Of a stretch of 64,000 nt of DNA, positions 1 to 11,010 are shown in pieces. The position numbers were made by a program, and so were the translations under genes. The first letter of the stretch is position 1; every line of letters begins with the position of its first letter. Source of the DNA: Limonium bicolor. Lineage: Eukaryota > Streptophyta > Magnoliopsida > Caryophyllales > Plumbaginaceae. The DNA lies in the NCBI GenBank assembly GCA_023374045.1, contig CM041779.1, positions 144,585,485 to 144,649,484 on the forward strand, in the 5' to 3' direction. The notes under the pieces were generated by a model that was given only the letters and a program-made list of their open reading frames with translations, ran no database searches and was not told where the DNA came from.

Positions 1-992
1 GGGAGAATTCTGCTGTGATAGGGAGTTTTTGTGGAATTTTTTTGTGTGAGTTCATCAGACCAGAATTCTACCACACCAATCGAGAGTTTGAGGTTGTCCA
101 ATCTGACATGAATTTCTTGGTTTATAATCTGTTTAATGTGTGTTTCAATGTGAACAAAAACCTCCAGAGATTGCAGAAATTTCTCCATATCATTTTCTAT
201 TTCGAGCACATGGCCAAACTTGCTGGCTACGGTATGGACGTTTCCTTCTGACCAAGCATGAATTGGGAAGCCTCTGAGGGTGATGCTTGTGACTCTGGAT
301 TCTAGTTGATCTTCAGGCCTCCATTTCCTAACATCCCAAGTCAGGTCTCTTCGTGGCCTACTTTCAATGAACATGGAGAGATCGTGGCTATGTTTAAAAG
401 CTACTACAAACTTGTGTCTTGATAAAGCTAGAATGCTTGTGATGAAGCTTGCCCACAGCGTCAGCTCTTTTTCCATTTCATTAGAGTTTGTCTGGATACG
501 GGAGAGTATGATGGCGCTCTTGCTTAGGGTCTCCATGATGTGGTTTGGTTCTTCTAGCAAGAACTCTTCAGCTTGCTCACACACAAACATGGATGGTCTT
601 TGTCGTGGATCGTATTCCCTGGTTTTTAAGGTGTTCGAGTTTGTTGCTGGTTGGGGTACGCACATCCTCCAAACTTGCGGGTGGGATTTCTGGGGAAGAG
701 TACGTTTAGGTTTCGCCAGGTTAGTGGAGATTTTGTTGCCGTCCAGGATAAGGCCATTACACCGTGAGATGGCGTAACTCTCCTCCTGAGCGTCTCGATA
801 TTCTATGAACCCATATCTTGTTTTGGATGCGAGACGGAGGGTTCTAGGGGTTCGAATTCCGACGATTCTACCAAAGGGGCTGAACGCCTTTCATAGAGAT
901 GTAGTCGTAGAGGAGGGGCTTAGGCCATCGATGAACACAGTGGACAAGTGCCCAGTCATCAGTTGGAGTCGAGAGGGATTTTGTCCTGACAT
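1..992 (-). pseudogene. LINE ORF1-like protein relic (RRM + DUF4283), truncated by window edge
   Basis: Reading the minus strand from an ATG at 992-990, one frame runs to the window edge, interrupted by one TGA at 893-891 where the fold expects Trp (SL*KAFSPFGR). The first ~100 codons form an RNA recognition motif: VFIDGLS (RNP2-like) and TRYGFIEYRDAQ (RNP1-like). A linker with EYDPRQRPSMF follows, then a DUF4283-like block containing LTWDVRKWRPEDQ, ITLRGFPIHAWSEGNV and FGHVLEIEND. RRM-bearing ORF1 proteins are known from plant L1-type LINEs (BNR family of beet), where ORF1 binds the element RNA. No ORF2 is visible because the element continues off the left edge. It could instead be a host gene derived from a LINE, but the nonsense codon argues for a dead copy. 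Confidence 0.7.
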
Positions 993-1084
993 TATAACAT
1001 AATGTTATAGAAGAAGTTAGGAACAACATTTTCTGAACTATCTCAAACTTGACAAACTCACAGATCATTTCAGACAACAATCAT

Positions 1085-2090
1085 CAATCTTGGGCCTCTT
1101 TGTAGTGATCCTTCCAATGAATCTTGGATGCATTAACCTATTGGCAAAAACTTTGATCTTGATATTTTATTCGACATCATCAATCTCTACCACCTGTTTG
1201 TGGAACCTTCCATTACTCTTTGACTATTTCTCTCTTCAACAACTTAATGTCCAAGAGCTTGATGGTCTCCTTCTGAACCTTTTTGCTAGTAGCAAAATAC
1301 TCCACAATCAATTGTTTGAAGTTGTTAATAGATTGGGAAGATCTGGTTAAGATCTCACTCAAAGATCTCTCAGTCAGTGTCCACGGGAATAATTTGCACA
1401 GAGCCATCAAGTTTATTGTGTTCATGGCAAACATTAACTTTTGCATGTGCTGAGGGGGAGCCCTAGTTGACGAAGTGCGACGATAAGTTGGCTTTCCGGA
1501 TCTTCTCAGTAAATGAATACAAACTCTAGTCGAGGGCATCTTTGTCATCATTGCCTGAAGTGGTTAAGAGCTTCTTTTTCCTTCAAATACTTTAGGAAGA
1601 GTCGTTTCTTCACAATGTTTCAATGCTCTCAGTCGTCTCATTGATTGTTTATCAGTATTCGAGATCACTCTGCATCAGCTCTGGTTGTAGTTTCTTATTA
1701 CTCTTAACGATTTCCTCAGTTATTGACTATTTGAGATCCTCGAGAGACTTTTCAGATCATCCTTGGAGACATATTCTCCCTGAATTACACACTTCCTTGT
1801 TATTGGTGTGAATATTATTTGTTAGAGTCTCAACTACTGGCAATTTTCATTTCGTTAAGTATCTTGTTATATGTTATGAAAACTTTGAATATAAATCTTT
1901 GAATCCATGCATGGTTGTGGTTGCCGTTTTTGTTGTTCGTTTCCCATAAACAACACCGTAATTTAATGGTGTTATCCTACACAGGCACTTCTCCTTAGGT
2001 TCCAGAAGGGATCTTAGGTCTGACCTCCAGTTGCTAAGGGATTTGTCCAATAAGTCTGTTGTTTTTCTATTGATCATGCTCATTCCTGCC
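1085..2090 (-). pseudogene. Degenerate Ty3/gypsy-type gag fragment
   Basis: On the minus strand the stretch 1551-1213 reads ALCKLFPWTL, SINNFKQLIVEYF and ATSKKVQKET in order. This is the pattern of the plant Retrotrans_gag domain (short Phe-rich helix, then SI-x-SF-x-x-L, then a basic KKV stretch). Just downstream the usual next block can be read only by changing frame (KEYVERFHKQVVEIDDVEYKI near 1215-1150), after which stops accumulate. The 2083-1874 stretch upstream is open but I do not recognise it. No protease, reverse transcriptase or LTR is attached, so this is an isolated, frameshifted relic between two LINE remains. The assignment rests on motif order only. Confidence 0.5.
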
Positions 2091-2267
2091 TATTCACTTA
2101 TATTGATTTGAGTTACCTAGTTCAGTTTAGTAAGTTAGAATCTTAAAGTGAAACTTGAGACCAGATGTATACAGGGTTGAACCAAGTTGACCTACTTCCA
2201 TTGCTTGCATTATCACTTTCTTTTTTTGGTCAGAAAAAGGGAGGGCGGGCCTCATATTATTTCAGAA

Positions 2268-5200
2268 TTAAGGACATTGTTCATCTTCCAGCATATGAAA
2301 AATGTAGGAAGGAGGAGACAGCAGCTCGTACATACCCTGGGATCTGTGAATCCCAAGCTTTGCTAAACTATCTGCTATTCTATTTGAAAGTCTAGAATTA
2401 AACACAACTTTCAGATCCCAATCAGGGTACAACATATTATGACACTCCATAATAATAGGACGGATCGACAGGTGATCAGGGTAACTGTGGAAATAATCAA
2501 CCAGCAATGATGAATCTGAGCAGATGGTAACATGCTCCAACTTCTTCTCCTTTGCGAATTTAATTGCTGTCTGTAGGGCCAAGGCTTCAGAGTGCAGGAT
2601 GCTTCTTCTTCCAAAAGACTTGATGAAGCCAGCAACCCATCTACCCTTATGGTCTCTAACGATCCCCCCAGCCGCACCATTACCTGCAGCCAAATTAAAA
2701 GCTCCATCAATATTGATTTTAAAATGACCTTCCTCAGGGGGGGTCCAACACCTCCTCCTCTGGGGCCGATTATTGCCAATAACCTGTGACTGCACCGGGA
2801 AGACCGAATCCTCCACTCGCCTTATTTTGGTCTGTTGGGAGACAGCAAGAACAACCTGTCTAAAAGGGATGAAAATATCATTCAAATTCTGAAAAAAATT
2901 TATGTTCCTCCAAATCCAAAGAGTGTAGCAGACTGTAGAGAAAATAACAGAGTTACTCCCCTTCATAAGGAAACTACCTGACCGAATTATATTGTCTGAT
3001 AACCAGGACATCAAATCCTTACCATAAAAGGAAGAACAACTAGCTTGAGGGAGAATCATGTCCCATATCCTCTTCGCAATGTGACAGTCACGAAGAATAT
3101 GTAAAACCGATTCATGCTCCCCACAATAATGACACGAAGCATCCCAGGTCAAACCCATCTTAACTCTTCTTGAGTTGGTCATGAGTTTGTTATGGCATAC
3201 TTTCCACAAGAATAACTTGATTCTCTCCTGAATCTGCAAACGCCAAATACAGCTAAAGATACTTGCACTGTTATTTCCCGATTTGGACGCACTACAGTTC
3301 AAGTTCTGCTTTGACAAAAAACAATAAGCTGAACTTACACTATAGCTGCCATTGTTTTCTAAACTCCAATGAATATAATAATTCTCATAGTCAGAAAAAA
3401 CAGAAAAGCCATTAATGGAGTTTAAAAGATCGGTAGAAAGATACTTATCAAACTTGTCCCACAACCACCCTGTATCATCAGACCAGTAATCAGCAACAGA
3501 CATCTGCAAAAGCTGGTTAGGAACATCACAAATAGCACGATCCAGAAGATTCTTGTTATCAACCCAGGAGTCAAGCCATAATTTAATAAGTTAACCATTA
3601 CTCACAGACCAACCGAGACCACCCTGCACCAGATTTGCACAGCTTTGTATATTTTTCCAATTGACCGAACCTCTACTAGACTTAGGATTAGGATACTTCC
3701 TGAGGAGAACCTCTTTACAGAAGCTATGACCCTTACTGACTAGATTCCAGATATTTTTGCCAAAACAAGCGTAGTTCATGAGCTTGGCTTTCCTGATTCC
3801 TAATCCCCCATCAGATTTTGATTTACAGATGGTATCCCATCCAACATCATGCAGTCTTCTATTATCCTCATAATGACCCCACTAGAAGTCCCGACATAAC
3901 TTATCTATTTTCTCACAGATTCTGTTTGGGATCAGTTGACATTGCATTGTATAACTTGGAATGGAAAATAAACAGCTTTTAACTGAGCAAAGTCTTCCAG
4001 CCATGGAAAGACTATTACACTTCCAACCAGCTAGTCTTTTCCTAATTTTAGAAAGTAATTCGTCATGGTTCAAATCACTATTTTTATCCTGCTTGAGAAA
4101 GACTCCTAGATACTTTCCAAACTTTTTAGTGATTGGCATACCTGATTCCATACCCAAAATTCTAGCCCTTTCAGGACTAAGGTTCTTGGAAAGCAAGATT
4201 TAAGATTTTTCTAAACTTAAGCTTGCCCGGAGGCCCTGCAAAAATCATTTAAACAGGCACACATTATCCTAACTTGATTGGGAGTAGCTCTTCCAAACAG
4301 GACTAAGTCGTCCGCAAAGAAGCAATGTGAGATGGCAATCCCCTTTTTCCCCAGTGTAACAGGTTTCCATTCCTTCCTATGGACACTATTACAGATGACT
4401 TGAGACAGCCGCTCCATACATAAGACAAAAATATAGGGGGACAAGGGGTCCCCTTGCCTAATTCCCTTCCCCGCAGAAAAGGACTCGGAAAGGGAACCAA
4501 ACCATGAAATCTGGAAAGTGACTGAGGATATACAGTTCATAATTAGCAGTCTTAAACTATCAGGGATACCAACAAATAAAAGAGTTTCATTAATGAAAGA
4601 CCAAGATAATCTATCATATGCTTTGGCTAGGTCTATTTTCATGGCTAAACATCCATCCACAGCTTTGGTATTTTGCATGAAATGTAAGACTTCCTGAACC
4701 AAAATAATGTTTTCAAAAATGTTCCTTCCAGGAACAAAGCTACTTTGACTATCTGAAATCCATTGAGACATAAAAGGCTTTAACCTTTTAGAGATAACTT
4801 TTGTGAGAATCTTATATTGCACCTGGCAGAGAGATATGGGCCTAAATTGATTTACAGTAGTGGGGTGGTCCACCTTAGGAATAAGGGTGATAATAGTTTG
4901 GTTAATCTTAGGGTCAATCTGATGGGTTCTAAAACTCTCTCTGATAAACCCCAACACACTAGGTTCAACTAAACTCCAAAATCTCTTATAGAAAGCAACT
5001 GGGAACCCGTCTTTACCAGGTGCTTTAAAAGCACTCATGCTACTAACAGCTCTTTTGACTTCATCACTATCGACTTGTCTAGCTAAATTGTTAAAGCTCT
5101 CCAGATCAAGGGGACTAAAATCATTGCCTAAATTAACCCTGACTAGGTTCTGCTCCGCACTGAAAAGATCCACAAAATAAGAGACCAACAATTGCTTGAG

Positions 5201-6349
5201 ACTAGACTCATTAGAAATCCATTCACCATCAGAATTCAAGAGTTTAGAAATTCTATTATGGTTTCTTCTAAGCTTGGTTCTAGTATGAAAGTACTTGGTA
5301 TTTCTATCACCCAGACGCACCCATTGGTCCCTAGACTTCTGTTTCCATAGAGTCTTATCCCTCTGCAACCACAAATCAAGCTCCTTAGTCAATTTAATTT
5401 CAAGACCAACCAGGTGGTTCCCTCTACCAGAGTCAATAGCACACTGAATACCCTTGATCCTAGCCATGAGCCTCTTTTTATTCAATGTAATATGGCCAAA
5501 CACCTCCATGTTCCAGTTACTTAAATGACAACTAAGAAGATTGATAGACTCACTCAAATCAGAATTCACAATAGTTAGCCATAACAGTTTTATAAAACTC
5601 AGGATGAGAATCCCAAGCTGCCAAGTATTTAAACAGTCTCTGATTGGAACCAGTATAAGGTTTAGGGCGAAAAACAAACAAAGATGGCTATGGTCAGAAG
5701 CAAATCTAGGGAGGATATCAACATAAGCTTCAGGAAACAGTTTATTCAATTCAACCGTGCTCACAACCCTATTTAGTTTGGTGCAGGCTTTACCATTAGA
5801 CCAAGAGAATTGATTTCCTACTACATGAATATCAAGAAGGCCCCTCCCATGAAACCAACTAGAAAACTTCCTATCAATTCCAAAATTTTTCCGATTAGAA
5901 CGGTTTCTGTCAGAAGGGAAAAGAGTAGCGTTGAAATTGCCACCAACTAACCATGCAATGTCATCCCTAGGCTGGATATTATTCAGGGCTAACCAAAGAT
6001 GATCTCTAATGCTAGCAACAGGTCTACCATAGACCGCAGTAAACAGAAAAGAAATACTACCCTCCCTAATCTCATAGTGAACAAATTGAGCATCACTCCC
6101 TAAAATCCTAACACTAATGTGATTCTTCCAGAGAACCCAAATCCCACCACTAAAACCAGAAGCATCAACACGGAAAACATTATCAAACCCTAATTTTCCA
6201 CACACAGCATCTGTAACATTACCACTGATTCGAGGTTCCACAATAACAAACAAACTCGGGTTATGAGTTCTAATCAACTCTCTCATAGCTCTATGGAAAT
6301 TAGCCTTTAGCGCACCCCTAACATTCCACAAAATAAAATTGTTCAACAT
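2268..6349 (-). pseudogene. LINE ORF2: endonuclease, reverse transcriptase, zf-RVT and RNase H, frameshifted
   Basis: The first part (6349-4217) reads an APE-type endonuclease (ILWNVRGA start, VEPRISG, FSWSNG, FASDHSHL) and then a reverse transcriptase (FKAPGKDGFP, ISLCQVQYKILTKVI, KIDLAKAYDRLSW, GIRQGDPLSPYIF, FADDLVLFG). A frameshift near 4205 shifts the rest into another frame, which has premature stops at about 4203, 3881 and 3590. That frame encodes the thumb region, a zf-RVT domain (CIWRLQIQERIKLFLWKV, CHYCGEHESVLHILRDC) and an RNase H-like domain (KINIDGAF, SEALALQTAI, CSDSSLLVDYF). The endonuclease catalytic GDFN motif reads GGNFN (Asn138), and a later D reads N in LNRVV, so the nuclease looks inactive as well. 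It is the replication enzyme of the element, now dead. Confidence 0.92.
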
Positions 6350-6373
6350 AAGATAAATAAAAAAAGGAAGGGG

Positions 6374-7870
6374 TCACGTACCATCACCACTCAACCGTGG
6401 ACCTTTATTGCGTCGAGAAGCCGCCTTCTGAACTGAAACCCGATTCTGGCTTAGGGTTGATGCGGGATCCGGCCCCAAGTTGCCACTTCCATCGATATGC
6501 GGCAAAACTTCTGAATCCTCTTCCCCTAATGGTAAATCATTACCTTTTTTATTAATCTCCATGGGGGCTGAAGTCGAAGATTGGCCTAAACCCGACTTGA
6601 GTCTTGTCTTAGATCTGCTCCCCCCATCAACTAAAGCTCTGGAATTCGAACTAGGCGGCTGATTACCACCGCTTGTTTGATTAGGGGCGTGAGCTAGCTT
6701 CTGGGATTCCTCGATACGAATCGCCTCTTGCGGTCCCAAAAAGTCCCGCTTCTCTTTCGACGGCTTCGCCTTGACACCAGATTGTGTCTCATCCTCTAAC
6801 TCAAGCACCTTGAAACTAGGTTTTGTAAAAACGTCACGTTTCTTTGGATTCTCTTTATTTGGGACCGGTTTTTGGAACTTCCGAGATAAGTTCCTTTTCT
6901 TGGGAACCATCCAATCACCATATTCCTTGACAATATGGTTGACCTGAGACACATTATTTTCTCTGACCAATTTAACACCCTCCTCTTGACAAACTTGCCC
7001 ATCCCCTTCCTGAAACGGGCACGACTCATTCTTGTGACCATAGCAGCCGCATTTGAAGCAAACCATATGCAGTCCCTCATACTCCACCTTCATGATATGA
7101 CGCCGGAATTTATACTTCGCCAACAGAGGCTTCGTGAGATCAACTTCTATTGCAACCCTAGCAAGCCGAGACTTCCCGAACAGAGAAGGTGAGAGATCAA
7201 TTTTCTTTACCTTTCCAACTTTCGCCTCAACCAAAGATAGAAACTCTTCGTTGTAGTATTCATTAGGTAAGTCTGAAAATCTAACCAATACTTCCAAAGA
7301 AGATGAAGCCTCAGTGTTGGGGTTGAAATTTGGTCGCCACCTCCTTATCGACAGATAATGATCCATAACAGGCCATGGGCCTTCCGTCAAGACAAAATTA
7401 AGGTCTTCTTGATTATTGAACGTGACCTTGAAAAAACCATTCGAGAGGCCGTCCATGAAAAACTCTCCTTGGAGATTCCATCTAGCTCTGAGTCTATCTA
7501 AAAGAATATGCATTGGAAGGGATTTACCCAGAAGCTTCACAATAAGCGCGTTTCTCCAGGGAAGCCTGTATTTGAACTTTTGTTCCTTAGTTAGGCAGAT
7601 TGACGGACATTTGGGATCTTCCTCGTCCATCTCATCCGCATCATCATCAGAGATACCATCATACAAATCTTCAACCTCCTGGGATCTAGCCTCTGCGCCA
7701 TCCCCAGCAATTGCTTCTTTGAATGTCATGACAGCATCACCAACTATAATCTGTTGATTCGACTCTTCAGTCTCCCGAAATTCGCCTGAATTGTGAGCTT
7801 TCTTGGCTACTTGGCGCGCTTCCTCAAATTTCTCAATAATCGTGCTTGTCTTCCCCGACGGAATTTCCAT
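6374..7870 (-). CDS. LINE ORF1 protein: DUF4283 plus CCHC zinc knuckle
   Basis: An open frame of 498 codons runs from ATG at 7870. Residues 1-90 are acidic and hydrophilic (a run of Asp/Glu near residue 75-85). Residues ~91-265 form a DUF4283 domain with the hallmark segments RARWNLQGEF, LTEGPWPVMDHYLSI and LEVLVRFSDLPNEYYN. A zf-CCHC_4 knuckle follows at ~271-284 (CFKCGCYGHKNESCP: C-x2-C-x4-H-x4-C). The C-terminal ~200 residues are low-complexity, rich in Lys, Ser and Pro. Such proteins coat LINE RNA and accompany it to the insertion site; that role is known for the family, not shown here. The stop lies 24 bp before ORF2, as in plant L1 elements. The frame is intact although ORF2 is not. Confidence 0.85.
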   Translation of the reverse strand: MEIPSGKTSTIIEKFEEARQVAKKAHNSGEFRETEESNQQIIVGDAVMTFKEAIAGDGAEARSQEVEDLYDGISDDDADEMDEEDPKCPSICLTKEQKFKYRLPWRNALIVKLLGKSLPMHILLDRLRARWNLQGEFFMDGLSNGFFKVTFNNQEDLNFVLTEGPWPVMDHYLSIRRWRPNFNPNTEASSSLEVLVRFSDLPNEYYNEEFLSLVEAKVGKVKKIDLSPSLFGKSRLARVAIEVDLTKPLLAKYKFRRHIMKVEYEGLHMVCFKCGCYGHKNESCPFQEGDGQVCQEEGVKLVRENNVSQVNHIVKEYGDWMVPKKRNLSRKFQKPVPNKENPKKRDVFTKPSFKVLELEDETQSGVKAKPSKEKRDFLGPQEAIRIEESQKLAHAPNQTSGGNQPPSSNSRALVDGGSRSKTRLKSGLGQSSTSAPMEINKKGNDLPLGEEDSEVLPHIDGSGNLGPDPASTLSQNRVSVQKAASRRNKGPRLSGDGT

Positions 7871-8099
7871 GCTTCTCGACTGGGATTGATTGTAAAACGG
7901 AAAAGAAAAGAAAACCTAGGGCAAGGCGGACACGAGATGTGTCTACCGACTACAATAGGCTACACTCCAAACGTTGTGATTTATATTCTATTTATAGGCG
8001 CCATTAGACAACTTCACCTGGCTATGTTTCTGCACCTGACCCTGAAAGATCTGAACCTAACCCAAACCAACTGACACAAATGACCAAGTATGCAAATGC

Positions 8100-8400
8100 C
8101 CGTAAAATGTAATAGAATAAAATAAGCAACCTTCTTGCGTCTCACAATTTTTTTTAAAGAAATTATTATTTCCGTTCTTTCTTGACCGTCATTCTTATTA
8201 TTTGAGCATGTCATTTGACTTCATTATTTAAAATATAAGGCAGTATAATTTTACAAATCTAAGTTTTGTAATTAATTCCTTACGTGATAAAACTATATAT
8301 CGTAGAACTAGGTGTAAAATTATTTTATCTTATATGTGTAAATACTAAATGAAAAACGTGTCAAAAAGCAAACATGACGACCAATGTGGGACGAAGGGAG
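8100..8400 (-). mobile_element. Stowaway-like MITE remnant (one terminus visible)
   Basis: The plus strand ends CAATGTGGGACGAAGGGAG followed by TA at 8401-8402. Read on the minus strand this is TA-CTCCCTTCGTCCCACAT, which resembles the CTCCCTCCGT terminus of plant Stowaway (Tc1/mariner) MITEs with their TA target duplication. The ~300 bp to its left are AT-rich and non-coding. I could not find the matching terminus on the left, so the element may be truncated or interrupted near the LINE 5' end. The left border given is a guess. Confidence 0.4.
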
Positions 8401-8402
8401 TA

Positions 8403-8619
8403 TGATTTGAATCTACTCCCAATATAATCATGCTTTTAGGCCCCATTCTTTTACGCGATTATGGAAATAAGTTTATTTGATCAATTTACTTTTTTCTCTC
8501 TGTATGTTGTCATATCATTTTTTTTACCTTTTCTCGTACCTTTTTTTTTCTTTTTTTCTAATCTAGCAGCTGGCAACTGACATCAGTTATGAGGTTCAAC
8601 TTTACAAAAGAATGGGCAA
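8403..8619. other. AT-rich flank, no gene seen
   Basis: This stretch between the Stowaway-like terminus and the left inverted region of the MULE is AT-rich with pyrimidine runs at 8490-8560. No coding potential or recognisable motif was seen. The exact outer tip of the MULE may lie within its last 50 bases. Confidence 0.4.
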
Positions 8620-8915
8620 CCACGAGACAATCACCTACATCATGTGACAAACTGGGTTAAAAAGGAAACAACATTTTATTTTTGTCCGGACTAAGGAACA
8701 AACCTTCTTTTTTTTGTCCGGATTAAGGCACAAATGTTTTAAGTTTAGAGATAATAAGGAAACCCATTAATTGGCTGTTAATTTTCATGTCAAAGTTATC
8801 TTTAATAATCATTATTCACTAATTATTTGAACTTAGAAAAATAAAAAATAAAATAAAAATGGAAGTAGAAAAGTTGCGGTAACTACTTACTGTTCTCTTG
8901 TACAAAACAAAAAGA
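8620..8915 (+). repeat. Left terminal inverted region of the MULE
   Basis: This block matches the reverse complement of 55450-55690 over most of its length, with indels. It starts with ACTGGGTTAAAAA-type sequence and ends with GTAACTACTTACTGTT. The left copy contains a small internal duplication of a TTTTGTCCGGA-TTAAGG-ACAAA unit (about 8683-8740) of which the right copy has one. Long terminal inverted repeats of a few hundred bases are typical of MULEs. Confidence 0.75.
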
Positions 8916-9771
8916 ACACTTGCAGAATAGGGAATTGTGCGTGAATCAAAACAGCGAAGCGATTTCAGTATGCTATTCTCAATTTCTTCTACATTTGTCC
9001 AACTTGGTGAAATCCAGAAATCTGTTGGATGCTCTCCTGTCCATAGATATTGCCATATACCGTCCTCCTAGATGTGTTTTCAAATTGCTTTCTGATATGA
9101 TTTTGGTTTTCAATCTGTTTCCTTGTCTCCTCTGCAGTTTTGAAAAATTGGTGAAATCGAGCGGACGAGGAACGAAGGTATTCAATATAGTAATTACAAC
9201 TTGCAGGTATTTACTCATCCTTGTTCGTTTTTCTTTACAGTAAAGGTATTTAATCTAGTAATTACATCTTCATGATTCAATTTACTAAAATAATTACTAA
9301 TTTTCATAGTGTAATTTACAAAAAAACTAGCTTTTCTCTAAAAGAATATTTATATGTTCTTTATGGTTTCCATGTTTCCATATATTTTTGATATATGCCG
9401 TTTCCACATCTGGTGCAACATAGGTTGTAGACACCGGACAAGTCACCACTGATGAGAAAATTTTAATCTGTAATTTTTTTGTGCCAACAAAGAACACAAG
9501 TTACCAGCTTTATTAATGAAGATGAACAGTTAGTTACTTCATGGCTGAATGGATTACATGAAGAAGAAATAACTATTTTTAGGTCACAAAATGATACAAA
9601 TAGATATGATGCTATTTCTACACTGCCTAATAATTGGTATTTCTCTCGCGACGATATTCTTGCATCACATAATAGACCATTGTTATTGTTGAAGTTAACA
9701 TGAGCTGATATGATTCAAAACTTGAGAATATCTTATTTTGTGATTGATACGGTTGTTATGTTTTATTTGTA
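8916..9771 (+). other. MULE 5' region with a short unassigned open frame
   Basis: This is probably the promoter, leader and first intron of the MULE transposase gene. A 74-codon open frame at 9479-9703 (containing SWLNGLHEEE and STLPNNWYFSRDD) could be an upstream exon. I recognise no domain in it. It is followed by an intron-like stretch ending TTTATTTGTAG before the next coding block. Nothing else is supported here. Confidence 0.35.
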
Positions 9772-11010
9772 GTGGTTCACAAATCGATGGAAAGGAAAAT
9801 AATGTTTTAATCAAGGAGGGAGATAATGAAATTTTGAGTGATGACGGTTTTAGCACCGATGATGAAAAGCTTCAGGAAGTAAGACAAAATGTTAGAAGGG
9901 TTCGGATATTGGAAAGCAAAGCTATTGGATATAAAGGACATGAGGCCATAGATTCAGAAGAGGAGTACTGGAATGAAGAATACCCACCGAGCCCACCTCA
10001 ATACAACTCAGAAGAAGAACTTGTTGCTGACATAGAGGGAAGATCAGCTATTGTTGAACCAGTCTTCCAGTTTTCAACAACAAGGCTAGAGCGGATCAAA
10101 TTCAAGTAGAGATTGGTATGCAATTTAAGGACAATCATGAATTTAAGAATACAATTGATGATTATGCTATCACGAATGGTTACGATCTCAGGTATACCAA
10201 AAATGCTTTCAAACATTGTAAGCTAATGTGATGGACTGAGTGCGGAAAATAGACCATGTCAATGGTTTATTTCAGCTTCATGGATGCAAAAGAAAAAGAG
10301 CTTCCAAATAATTAGCTTAGGGCCTGAGCATATATGTAAATGTGCCATGCATAAGAATCAAAGGTTAAGTGCTAAGTGGCTTGCAAAGCACTATGAGGAA
10401 AGAGTCAAATTGACTCCAAGTTGGCATGTGAGAGAGTTTAGAAGGACTATATGGGCTGAGCTGAGGTTATATGTTTCACTCGATACTTGCAATAATGCAT
10501 TAAGAGCATGCAAGTACAAGTTAGAGGGGATTTTAGAGATCATTTCAAACTGCTTTGGGATTATACCGGGAGATCACGAGAGCTAATGAAAATAACTCGG
10601 TTTATCTCATCTTGAAAGAAGGAAGTAATGCATTTCAAAGCATCTACATTTACTTTCATGCCTTGAAGCAAGGATGGAAGCATGGTTGCATACCAGTCAT
10701 AGGTTTTGATGGTTGCTTTCTAAAGGTGACGCAAGGATGAAACACAATTTGTAAAACACACTTTCTCAACTAGTTTTTGTTGTAAATGTTATTTGATCAC
10801 ATATGATTTTTCTTGAATGTTACAAGGATTTTTGGAAGGGAAAATCCTTTCAGCCGTGGGTATGGATGGTAACAACCAAATGTATCCAGCTGCATGGTTG
10901 TGGTGTCGAGAGAAACAAAAGATACATGGACATGGTTTCTACAACATGTCATTACAGATTTGGAGTTAAGGGAAGGTCAAGGTCTGATTGTGCTAAGTGA
11001 TAAGCAGAAG
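9772..11010 (+). pseudogene. MULE transposase, N-terminal and catalytic part
   Basis: The acidic N-terminus (9772-10109) contains DSEEEYWNEEYPPSPPQYNS. A MuDR DNA-binding domain follows (VEIGMQFKDNHEFKNTIDDY, then MQKKKSFQIISLGPEH, RLSAKWLAKHYEE), then the start of the transposase core: FHALKQGWKHGCIPVIGFDG with the first catalytic Asp, AVGMDGNNQMYPAAW, WFLQHVITDLELREGQGL and VLSDKQK. These blocks lie in at least three frames, separated by stops (TGA near 10229, TAG near 10246) and one apparent intron (donor after CFLK near 10722). A second donor, AAG/GTAACT at 11010/11011, opens the intron into which the 24.9-kb LTR element inserted. The protein family cuts and rejoins MULE ends; this copy cannot do so. 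Confidence 0.85.

Larger units (their letters stand above)
2160..7990 (-). mobile_element. L1-type non-LTR retrotransposon (LINE), minus strand
   Basis: Two consecutive reading frames in the L1 order are present on the minus strand: ORF1 (7870-6374), a 24-bp gap, then ORF2 (6349-2268). There are no LTRs. The 3' end lies left of 2268. A short A-rich tract on the minus strand (T-rich at about 2219-2228 on the plus strand) could be a decayed tail. The 5' leader probably lies between 7870 and about 8000. I looked for a target-site duplication at both ends and found none, so the outer borders are approximate. ORF2 is broken, so this copy cannot move by itself. It lies directly left of the large MULE nest. 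Confidence 0.9.

Noticed and set aside
2200..8100. Target-site duplication around the LINE
   Set aside because: Compared the 3' flank left of 2230 with the 5' flank at 7900-8100 and saw no convincing match; borders left approximate.
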